Made by a program: the position numbers and the translations under genes
The notes under the pieces: model-generated
What the model was told of the DNA's origin: nothing
The model's database searches: none
Seen by the model: the letters and a program-made list of their open reading frames with translations, nothing else
Source of the DNA: Andrena cerasifolii
Lineage: Eukaryota > Arthropoda > Insecta > Hymenoptera > Andrenidae
Direction of reading: 5' to 3'
NCBI RefSeq assembly: GCF_050908995.1
Contig: NC_135128.1
Span: 10,941,114 to 11,005,113 of the forward strand
DNA: 64,000 nt
In this document: in pieces, positions 35,586 through 45,705 of the stretch
How the letters are laid out: the number at the start of each line of letters is the position of its first letter
Position numbering within the stretch: position 1 is the first letter of the stretch

Positions 35586-38500
35586 GTTATCTCCGCATTG
35601 CATGAAATGCTTGAAAGATTTATTACTTATTAGAAGTCTGGCGTGTCGTCATGGAAATTTATAACACTGGCGTGCTGGTGGCAGGTTATTAGGAAAAGGT
35701 TACGTGTCGATCGATGTTTGACAGGAATTTGAAGCTTTCCCAGGCAAAAAGTTTGTGCTTTTACAACGACTGTGCTTGACGGGTAAATTTTCGGCTATTA
35801 ACACGTGGTGGATTTTCAATCACGTTTCTTTTGTGCACTTTGGGCAATTGAAAGGGCGCTTGGAAACTTTAAATGAAATACTCGAAGTTTATTTTTCGAC
35901 TTTCTTTTAATTACAAAGCTAAGGGAAGGGGAACAGTTTTCGACGGCATGTCCGTTGAAAGCCGTTCTCTGTTTTATAAACGGGTCTGCAGCTGTGATTC
36001 TGAAACACCCTGTACCAGTTTTAAAGCAACGTTGGAAACCGAGGCTAGTGATAATTAAAAACAAGAATTCTTCACAGTTTCATTTCTATTTCTACAAAGA
36101 AGTAATTTCGTGCACAGGAGACCTTCCTGCTACAAAAGTATTTTCGTGACGCTGCAGGCGTTCGTACACATTTTCCTTTGTGCAATTAATATACAAATTA
36201 CAGGCTCGGCCCTAACCTGCTGACCCGGTTCTGCGAACGAAAAGTGCGCTGTAAAGGAGAAACGTGCGGGATTCGTTGTAAGAAGAAACGTGTGTAAATT
36301 CTCTAACGTTTAGCTAGCTCCATAAATATTTCCCTCCTAACGAGCGCGCTATTTCACTAGAATTTACAGAAACATGAACGAGAATCCGAATGACAAATCG
36401 CGAGCTTCACCGGCACTCTTAATTATTCCCGAATTTATCTCGGTCCAGGAAACTTTCCGCGTATTTTCATCTACTTAATTCCCTTACAAGTATTTCTTGA
36501 GTTCTGAGCGGGTCGGGAGGAGCGCTTCGCCTTTGTGGGGGGGATAATTATTTTGCGAGTCCAGGATTCAAGAGAGTGCAGAGTGAAAGAGAGGAAAAAT
36601 TAGGAGAGACTGGGGATCGAAGTTTCAGAGGCACCGCTCCGTTAAATGTTCACTCATATTTCTGCCGCGATGGAGTGCGTCGGGCATGTATATGGGTTAA
36701 AGATCGGTGAATGAGAGGACTTTGCCTGGGTTCAGCGATTTCGGGATATCCTTGAAACGTTAATACCCGACTAGCGTTCTTTCCCCGAACATCTACTTGC
36801 TATTGGAGCACATAGAGAATCGCGGACAGCCGTTAAGTCTTTATTTATGGGTTGCTGCAGCGATGGCAGACGTATCTTGAATAATATTCGAGGATACTGC
36901 TGCGTAAATCCCCTGGAGTTTCAGCGCTGATTATTATTACTTCCTCGGCGTAATGCGTTGTTCATGAATAGCAGGATGCTTTTGCTGCATCGGGGGAACT
37001 TACAGAAGCGTTTGCTACTGTTCGGTGGTAGTCAGGGGGATAAATCGCGAGGATGGGCACGTTGAAATATGTATGAGACAATGGGGAATAATTTGATAGG
37101 AGTTTTACGAAGATGACACAGGGAGGGTGTAAAATGGGGTAGCAATTAACTCGATTTCGATGTGCGTGGAAAATAAATGAAAGCTTCTTGGGTGATCTAG
37201 AATTAATGACAGAGAATCTTCAATCACGTTGGATTAAATTTCCCTCAGAAGTCAGTTAAAACAGTGATGCTCCAATACACCTGCGCCCTGTCTATATCAG
37301 ACACCCTCCTCCAGATAATTGATCACCCTCCTCTAACCTATTCAATTCATCAACTGAATAATTAAAAATCTTTGACTAATGGTCCACGACTCGAGCACAG
37401 GTACCATATCGTACTACAAATAATAAATCATACGCCGCTGCTATTGAGCCTTCGGATGTCTGCTAAACCTAGCTTCCGAAAATCTCTTTCAACCCCCACG
37501 ATTTCACCCACATCTGTCCAGCCAAATTCCGTGCCAAAGGTCTGGGCACAGTGACGCGATTTCCCACGGAAAATTCAGCGAACCTTTACGCCAGAGAACA
37601 CGTCAGGGATTCGCCACCCGAAGAATCTGGTTTCCCTATCGACGCCTCGCAATAAAACCGTCGATGAGGCGAAACATCCCCCAGGGTGGAAGCGCAGCCT
37701 CGACGAGTTTCATCCACTTCTCCTCCCTTCCACCGTTTCGCCTCGGCCCGTACGGCGTTGTAACGAAAAGCGAACCGTTGTTTACGATACCGTGCGCACA
37801 ATAGCGCGACCATGTTCGCCGCGGGTGGGTTATTCGTCGGTTGAGAAAAGTTGGGGGTAGAAAACGAGTAAGTTATAGGGGGGTAAGTGTCAGCCATGGT
37901 GGGCTCGCGTTAACACGTTGACTGAGTGTGTGTAGTGCAAACGGGCCGTGTATACTACATTAAACCATCTTCGTCGCCTTTCAATGAGCCTTTGTGTGGT
38001 TCTTTATTCTTGCGGTTATATTTCATCGTCGTTGTGGGGGCTGAGCCGTTTAATATACCATGGAGGATGAATCAGGGTCAGGTGAACATTTTTTTTTTAT
38101 GAAATATCAATTTTAAGAGTCTTTTTGTTGGGGTGTTAATTTATTTTAAAGGCCCTTGATGGACGTTCAGTTTCTCCGTAGCGTCACTTCGGAATTGACG
38201 ATCGATCCCGCGATCTTCTGATTTCGACGAACCCATTCATCACCGTCGACCGACCCCGTAAGATCGCGGGCCTTCGTATGCACCCTGTCAACGCCTCCGC
38301 GAACTTTCGAAGAAAATTCACGAGACATTACCCTCCAGAGTCGCTGTCGCAGGTTTCTTCGGTGGACCGCGGTATATTCGTGAAATCCAGTCTGCTGACT
38401 CGTTACATTTTCTATCCACCAATCTACCAACCTGAATCTGAATCTTGCAATCTGAAGTTAAATTTACGAGTCTGCAGAACCATTCTATTACGTGTCACCG

Positions 38501-38678
38501 ACTTGCAGATCCCGAATTGTGAAAATCAGCCGAACATTCATTGAATTCTATCTACAATGAGATTCTCACTGCAACGAGGAGAATGCTTTTATAATATACA
38601 ATTTTATTCCAACTAATTTTTCTCTGATTTTCACAATAATTTCGATGAAAATAGATAGAGTATAGTTAACGTATTACC
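35586..38678. other. Non-coding, no gene recognised
   Basis: Frames of 60-103 codons occur, mainly in the CpG-rich stretch 37560-38440, with no motifs. A perfect 11-bp inverted repeat at 38207-38270 is listed separately. Positions 36180-37540 are featureless. Confidence 0.55.
38207..38270. other. Perfect 11-bp inverted repeat
   Basis: CCCGCGATCTT (38207-38217) and AAGATCGCGGG (38260-38270) are exact complements with 42 bases between them. The pair could bind a dimeric factor or form a cruciform; no transposon-type target duplication surrounds it. Confidence 0.5.
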
Positions 38679-39013
38679 CAGAATTGGGCATTAACTAAAT
38701 AAAAAATTGTTGAAATAATGGAGCAAATGAAAGTTACTTTAACTTTAGATAAAGTTATTTTCTTTTATTCGTCGAGCGTTTCAGCTTCAGCGTCGAATCA
38801 ATTTCTCAGCTTTAACTTTCGAATAAAGTTAAAGTTAAAGTTGACAAATTTATTCGACGCTGCAGTTGAAACACCGGACGAATAAAATAATTAACTCTAA
38901 TCGTCGAATAAATTTAACCCGGGTCGACTTTATTCGACACATGACGAATAATTTTTATTAACTTTTATTGGTTATTCGAAATTCTATTTAAATAAAAATT
39001 TTCCCCATCTCTG
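38679..39013. mobile_element. hAT-like MITE, CAGAG family, copy 2
   Basis: A 335-bp element starts CAGAATTGGGCATTAACTAA and ends CCCCATCTCTG, so the termini match at about 9 of 12 positions. Both the TCGTCGAGCGTTTCAGC block and the TTATTTAAATAAAAAT-like right end are shared with the copies at 35268 and 51177. The interior holds AAAGTTAAAGTTAAAGTT. No clean 8-bp target duplication remains (GTATTACC on the left, GTAAATAT on the right), suggesting an older insertion or a change at the right junction. Confidence 0.75.
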
Positions 39014-41823
39014 GTAAATATTACCCCACTATAATTTCATCTTCTTGTTAGTCGCGAATAACGCATTCGTCGCCTCTGTTTATCGACCAACGTGGATCCC
39101 ACGAGAAAATTGAGAAACATTAGACAGATACGTGCATCGATATACGAACTGAATTCCATGAAATATCGACACTCGAATAGCGGTCGTCCTAGTCCTCGTG
39201 TAACTCCAATAAGCGCTCTTCGAGGGCAATATCTACTCTGCTACAATGGCTAGGCATTACATCGTTACACATAGTTGGAATATCAGCGAGGGGATAAACC
39301 GTTCACGTTTATCTTCGATTCTGATAGGAACTCGCTGCGTAAGAGTCCGTTACGATGCAATCAGTCGATCGAACTTCCAATAAAATTCCATACACGAAGG
39401 AAAGAAGAGGTACGATCGCTGTAACGAGGCTACGCTCGTGCCAGTCACTCTGCCCCAATTAATTCTTCGTTGTGACTGCGCTGTGTTTTTTTATCAGGCT
39501 ACAATCGCCGCGATATTTGCGTCCACGCGCATCCACCGGTGTAAATAAATTGTATTCATTTGTCATCCACTTTGCCGCCATGGGCACTCGATAAAAAAAC
39601 GCTGCAGCGTTGCTACGTAAATACCAGCTGGATTACCAGCGGAGCGCAGAGGGTTGCGTTACGCGAATGTAGGATACATGGGTAAACACGCGTTCCGTAA
39701 ATGTTCCGTGTAATTTGTAGTGGGCGGTTTGCCACCGCGGCGGTCATTTTGTTGATTTACAAGCTTACAAAGGCCGAGCGTGTCTCTTTACATGGAATGA
39801 TCGCCGCCGGGAATTATGCGGAGAGCCGCGGCACGTTGGGGCGCGTTACAACTTTATCGTGTCATTGATTTGCATCTACCGTGATCGGCGTGATATTACA
39901 TACGCGGGCGTATCGATGCTGCGTAAATTAAACAGTGCATCGCGCCCACGCGAAGTTAATCGTTGCCCGACAATTTAATCGAGCCCTCGCTACTGTTTGT
40001 GCATGCTCGCTGTCGAGATCTGCGTTTGCTACGGGGATTTATCATTCGTTCCATCGATCAGGATTTAACGGCGCGCTTCATTTGTGCAGGATGGTGCGCG
40101 AATTGTGATGTAACTTCTGGTTACACTGTGCTCAGCAGACGCGGAGTGGAATATAGACTTTCGTGTGGGTATGTTCCTGGGACAAATACTGTTGAACGCG
40201 AAAACACTGTGCGCGTATTTGTTCCCGAGTGGAATATGAAGAAATCTTTTCAGGGTATGAAAGAAAAGACAAGTGAGTGGAGAATTTTCAGACTGCGATG
40301 AAACGTGTCTTATATTTTCTAATATTTTTTAATACTGTAATATCGTATCTATTATGAAAATAATTGAGGATAAAATCTCCTGCGTCTGAATTTCGTTTTG
40401 TTACGCGTGTTTTGCGTTTGCCAAGTGATGATGTCATTTTCCAGTTGGACAAAGCAACCAATGGGAGAACGCCACTTTAAATTTCAGATAATTAAGATAG
40501 TGATTGCTTATAATTGAATTGCTATATAGTCTTCTCCTCTCTTTTGTCCAAATTAACTAACGATGATACGGAATATAAACGATGAAAATCAGTTTCCCTC
40601 GTTACGAGCTTCATGCGATGGAAATATTAACGCTTTAATCGAATCGCGATAAAAGTAGCCTGAACGTGTGTGCCGGCCGTGACAAAACAATTTTCATCGA
40701 ATTTCTACCTAAAAACGAGCAGAGAGGTAAACCTCTGTTTGTTTAATTCGCATGTCACGAAGTCCTGGAACAGTGCCTCGTTTTGCGCGTTCATTAAATT
40801 CATGAATAAAAGAAAAACGATACAGGCGTTTATAACGCCACCCACAATTTCCAAATATTTTTCGATATAAAGAAAACAACGTTTCGCATGGTTATACAAC
40901 GCTGGTTCCAAAGAGCAATTAATATAGGTATTCCATCTTCGCTAATCCCTTGCCTTTCATGGAGTCGTGACTGATAAGTATTCTGATAAGTATCAGTAAT
41001 TGTAAAATTGACTCTGAAACAATAAAAAATCACCACAAACCTTCATACATACTGTGGTGGACATTTCAAGTACATAATATAATATTAAGGCTAACCTGTT
41101 AAAGGATTATACGAATGTCTGACTATTACTACGGTTTTCTACTGCTTTGATATCCCTGTTCTTTCGGAAGCGTATTTCGGCAACGCATCCATCAATTTCG
41201 AGTAATGAAAGCAGGAGTAATTGATTACTTGCAGCTGTAAAGATTGCTTAAACGCTAGCGCGTTGATTCGTTATGTACAATTTAACGCGCGGTTGCTTTA
41301 GTAATTTGCAGATGCGCCTCGCTGTTATTTCCGTTCTCGTTTTGCGGCCTGCGGCCTGATTTGCAGTGGAATTATCTTGCTTGCGTTACTCGATCAGCCT
41401 GTTTCTATAGAGCTTCCACAATCTACGTAAACACAGTTCTTTAGTAAAGTCCAATCTGAATTACTGGTGTGCGAGAATTCGACGTGTCTGGAACGGTTCT
41501 CGTCTTCCAAGCTGAAGGAATTCCCAAGTTTTGATAGAAACTCTCGGGTGCTCGATACTTCGATTATAAGAGGCAAGAAATAGAACACCTTTGGGGAGTA
41601 TGGTGGAAACGTTAAAACCAGATTTGAAACCAGGTTCTGAACTCTACCTCTTCGTAATGGCCTCGCCTCCAAACTTTTTACGAACCGTAAAGAAGAAAAA
41701 ATTCAGGTCGTTTATTTCACGTAAGAAAGCAACCTTTTTGTTGCTCTCACTTGCTCGCAATTGTGGTCCATAAGAGGGTAAGAATTATTTTAGAATATGT
41801 CCTACTTCTAGTCACAATTTCTA
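39014..41823. other. Non-coding, no gene recognised
   Basis: The longest frame is 112 codons (39963-40301 plus), not beginning with ATG and without a motif. Positions 39480-39960 are CpG-rich; 40300-41100 are AT-rich. No RNA gene or repeat was found. Confidence 0.55.
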
Positions 41824-42049
41824 TTAACCCTTCGTTGTAACACGGAGTGTATCGCACCTTTGCCAATGTTTCTGTAAATTTCTAGACCTTAATATTCAAA
41901 ATTAAAATTTTTATGAATTTAAACAAAAAAGCGCTTTTTCCACAACTTTAAATTCCATCATATCAATATTTACATTTCTAGAAAAAGACCATTAGAGCAT
42001 GATTTATTTATTTATGAGTTGGCGGGGAGGCGCGACCACGAAGGGTTAA
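41824..42049 (-). mobile_element. piggyBac-like TTAA MITE, copy B
   Basis: A 218-bp element (41828-42045) is flanked by TTAA at 41824-41827 and 42046-42049. Its ends begin with an exact 8-bp inverted repeat, CCCTTCGT...ACGAAGGG, extended imperfectly to 16 bp (12 matches). Read on the minus strand it begins TTAACCCTTCGTGGTCGCGC, matching the left end of the copy at 17682 (CCCTCCATGGTCACAC) with C/T and A/G changes only. It also shares the TTTTTCTAGAAAT core with that copy. It lies in the opposite orientation to that copy and is about 140 bp shorter. No coding capacity. Confidence 0.85.
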
Positions 42050-44754
42050 TTGTGAGAATGAAAGTGGTGTCGATCGGAATCGAAGAATTTTTCTAATTCA
42101 ACGTAAAGGAACGGGGCAATAAATTTCGAAAATACTTTGTCGTTTCTTCGCCGAAAGTTGCCATTTAAAATGGAGATATTCACACGTCGAAGAATATCAC
42201 GATTTTCCACTTTCTCGAGTTCGAAAAACTCAAGGGATGTGCAACGAAATCGCGCCCGACGAAGCGTAACAATGTTGTTTCGCGATGCAAACGCCGTGAA
42301 AAGGATTGCATTCATATGCGTTACGATGCAACGCACGGCGGAGAACGTGACGAATGTTTATGTCTCTTCAGGAAGAAAAGCTAACTTTTCAGGGGACAGA
42401 GAATACGTTCGTTTTCTGGTAGCATTTCGAAACGTTCCACCGAAAAAGGAAGTCGAGAGGAAATACTCTGTGAGTGGCTTTCTTATTTCCTTCCTTTCCC
42501 AGGGCCTTCGAATCCTGCGCGCCAACAAAACCACGACACGTCCGAGTTTAACGTTTCCAGCTGGGATTGTTTCGGTGTGTTTCGTAATATCGAATAGCAA
42601 CACGACTGGGCAAGTTAATTAGCTCGACGATAATGAGGTTCCGTAGATGTGCAGCGTTTGAAGTTTAATCCGGGAACAGTCGCAGACATCCTTGGAGAAA
42701 TCTTGTTTGACACTCGACAGGTAATCTATACAGAGCGATCCTTAATTCCAGCGAATACTTCGGGGAGCAAAAGCTCGTAAGAGAAGAAATTGATATTCTG
42801 TGTGGCCATATGTAAATAGACAATAATCAATTCAGATTGCTTAATATTTTACTTTATCAATATTCGCACATGTTAGTTTAAACTAGGTACATCCTCTTTT
42901 CCAACTGACAATTACATATTTTCTTATTTCATGTTCCAATTGACTCCTCGAAATAATATATAGTAAAGTACAACGTGAATCCTCAATTTAGTTCATAATA
43001 CAATCTCTGAGAAATCTCTTAAGGCAGAGCCCAGAAGATTTAATAATATTGCAAATTAATCTAAAAGAGTAACGACGAAAAAGGCTCGTCTGTCTAAGCA
43101 TCGTTGTTTCCCCGCGTGGAAGCTCGTTGCTTCTTTTTACTGCACACTTTCGCCTCACGGTTTATCTACAAACGTCCGTCCAAGGTTTTCTATTAACCGA
43201 GCTAATTCTCTCCTAACTCTCTTGAGCCCGATTCAATTTCGGCTGCTTCAGAATTTATGTGCCCCGGCCACTTCTCTCGGCTTATGTATATTACCGAACC
43301 GCGCGTAATAAAGCGAAGTCGGCTCCGTCGACAGTCGGAGTCTTCGTTTTGCGCCGCTGACTTCGGTGCCTTCGTCCCAGAGAATTCGTGAAGTACGCTC
43401 AGGGATCCTTCGATATTCAATACCGTGCAGCATTCAGCCGTCTGACGATGAAGAGGTGGGGGGGGGGGAGGATTAAAAGCCCGAGGGAAGAAGCTTCCTA
43501 TTCGCGCGGCTTCATAAAACGCGGCTGGAATGAGCCCTAAGAAAGTAATAATCGCCTAAAATGTACCGTCCTTCGGTATTTTCTTCGCCTATGATGGGAA
43601 CGTTCGGTGAAGTGTTTCACAATCTGAGGGGTTTATGGAAGATATAGGGCGCAGTGGAATGTGAATTGTTAGGGATAATGGAGGGATAGCTTTCGATAGA
43701 AATGGGTTTTCAGGCTGTCTGACGATGGAAATGGGGAAAACATGCGATAAGAGGATAAGGAGGATGATGCATGGGGTGAGTCATTTGATACTAGTAGCTG
43801 GGATATTTTTGTTATCGTTGGTAGAGAGATTCATAGGTGGAAAAGGGTAGACAAACAAGTATATTGGGATCAGTTGATATATACGTGTTACTATTATTCT
43901 AGTGGATAGTTTGGCAATGAAGCTCTCAGCTTTTCGTCGCTCACTATGCTGTTCCTTTGGATTCTAATTAAAAAAGCTTGAATTTTGAAATCTCGACACT
44001 GTCTGTTTCAAATGAAAGTAGTGCTGCTTATCATTGTACTTAAAAAAAATGAAGATATTTTAAGTTCTGTTTATTGTGTTTATTGTAAACAAACATTTAC
44101 TTATGTTTAACGAGGGTTAAAAATAAGTAATCCTTTCTATACGAATATATATATACAGAATTCCTTTTCCTTTACGAAATTCTGCTCCCCTCTCCCTAAT
44201 TCAGTTTATCGTATAATTTCCAATATCGTATCTTTTGCCACGCTAGGAAAACCTCGCCATAGATCGTTCTACGTACATAAATATTCTTCTACCAGTTTTT
44301 CCCCTTTTTTCATACATCTGCGTCTTCATCTTCCACGCGATTCTTCTCACAGAATTTTCCACGATCTACCCTAATTACAAACACGTCCAGCAGAATTCCA
44401 TTTCATTCACCGCCTTCGTATTTAAAGCTGACACTAATGAAAGAAAATTCTACTCCTTTCTTTCCAACCAATCTCGTCGGCACAGCAACTACGTCTTTCA
44501 TTTTATTCCCCTCTCCTCGTTCCTTACATCGCAACACGCGAAGGAATGCGAACAGCTGTTCGGTACTTTTCCTGGAATTATTGCCTGGAATTTCTAGAGG
44601 AGCCACCCTATCTCGAAACCTCTGGAGCTCGAAACGCTTCCTGTAAAATTCTTCAGTGAGTCGTCCTACGAGTGATTAGCCTACTAAAATGACTTCACCT
44701 TTCAAGGCTATGGGAGAAGCCTCCTCCTTATATCATTCTTTACTCTGCCTCCGT
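42050..44754. other. Non-coding, no gene recognised
   Basis: A 161-codon plus frame (42137-42622) is overlapped by minus frames (42046-42336, 42358-42603), as chance frames are in CpG-rich DNA, and has no motif. A G11 run lies at 43458-43468. Positions 43860-44250 are AT-rich. Confidence 0.5.
43458..43468 (+). repeat. G11 homopolymer
   Basis: Eleven consecutive G on the plus strand, following GAGGT. Confidence 0.85.
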
Positions 44755-45050
44755 GTCTGCCCCCCAGGGACTGGGGCTTGTCTCCGTGGGTGTTACAATC
44801 CCCAGGAACATGTCCCCAGGACGGGAACTAGCGGTCCCGGGGTACGCGAGCTAACTCGCCATACCGAGACTGTGCAAAAGTCTCGACTGGGAGCTTTCTG
44901 CGAGCAAGCCGATCCCCGGGGTTAATGGGGGGTGAAGGCGTCGAGGATTAGGGCTAGACAACGGGATTTTCTCCGTCTGGCGCGTGGGGGTGTGTAAGGC
45001 TTGAGAATTCCGCTCTGCCCGTCACACCAGGCTGAGATTTAGTGTTCGCT
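44755..45050. other. GC-rich insert with a chain of short hairpins
   Basis: This segment is markedly more GC-rich than its flanks. From left to right it contains CCCCAGG words around a CTGGGG (44762-44820, with CTGGGG 44771-44776 pairing CCCCAG 44800-44805). Next come CGGGA/TCCCG (44822-44826 and 44835-44839), GCGAG/CTCGC (44846-44850 and 44855-44859), CGAGACT/AGTCTCG (44865-44871 and 44879-44885) and CCCCGGGG near 44914. Four stem-loops in about 90 bases is far more ordered than the surroundings. A plus frame (44689-44925) crosses it but shows no protein motif. It could be the structured 5' untranslated part of a non-LTR retroelement, a fragment of another repeat, or a structured RNA. The strand cannot be settled. 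Confidence 0.35.
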
Positions 45051-45264
45051 GATGGCAATTATCGATGTGATTTTATTGAAATTAGACTTGAAAATAGTTC
45101 TTGTGTCTACGTCTTCACACTCGTCTAAGATTCTTTCCCGAATGCTTAGATTATCTCATAGATTCTACGAAGATAGAATCTTTCTAAAATACAAGTATTC
45201 GTCCAATCTCTTCCAGGTTGGTGCAAGCTGCTTTCGACCTTCTTTTCCTTTAAAATTCTGCTGC
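45051..45264. other. Non-coding spacer
   Basis: AT-leaning sequence with an 84-codon frame lacking motifs (45052-45306 plus). Confidence 0.5.
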
Positions 45265-45705
45265 TTAATTTGTCCCTGTCCTCTTCCAAACTTTAATAAC
45301 AAGTAAGCTCTGATTCCTCCCAACCAGGACGTTTCCATCAGCCCCTAAATACTTATTAATTGTAACATCTGAAACCCTCCGCCTGGAGCATAGCAAAAGC
45401 TCCAAGATGATCTCGTAACTCCTGTTAGTAGCTAGCATTACCGCCCGCGCCGCGTTTACATTAGACTCGTTAAGGTTGCATCGCGTATCATGACTCTTGG
45501 TGATGCGTCCCGCACCGTAGATATCAATTCCACCATTACCAGCGGACACAGACGCGCGTGTTCGTTTTTTTCTTCTACGTTGCAGAGGAGCACAGAAAAC
45601 CGTACGTTCGCGCGTACACCCCGCGTGAATTTTAATTTCCTCCTGTCGATCCTCCGCAAAGCGCCGGCCCCGCTCGCCCTCATCAATGGCTCGATTGTTG
45701 GACAT
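45265..45705 (-). CDS. Hypothetical 146-residue frame (weak)
   Basis: This frame starts with ATG (45703-45705) and has many G-first codons. The N-terminal part is charged (RAIDEGERGRRFAEDRQEE), the middle is basic (RRRKKRTR) and the C-terminal part contains YLGADGNVLVGRNQSLLVIK. No signal peptide, membrane segment or family motif is visible. An overlapping plus frame (45490-45708) uses the same low-stop DNA. A frame of this length is expected by chance several times in this window, so this entry is only a candidate. Confidence 0.12.
   Translation of the reverse strand: MSNNRAIDEGERGRRFAEDRQEEIKIHAGCTRERTVFCAPLQRRRKKRTRASVSAGNGGIDIYGAGRITKSHDTRCNLNESNVNAARAVMLATNRSYEIILELLLCSRRRVSDVTINKYLGADGNVLVGRNQSLLVIKVWKRTGTN

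Noticed and set aside
42137..42622. 161-codon plus frame
   Set aside because: Overlapped by minus frames and without motif; CpG-rich DNA explains the openness.
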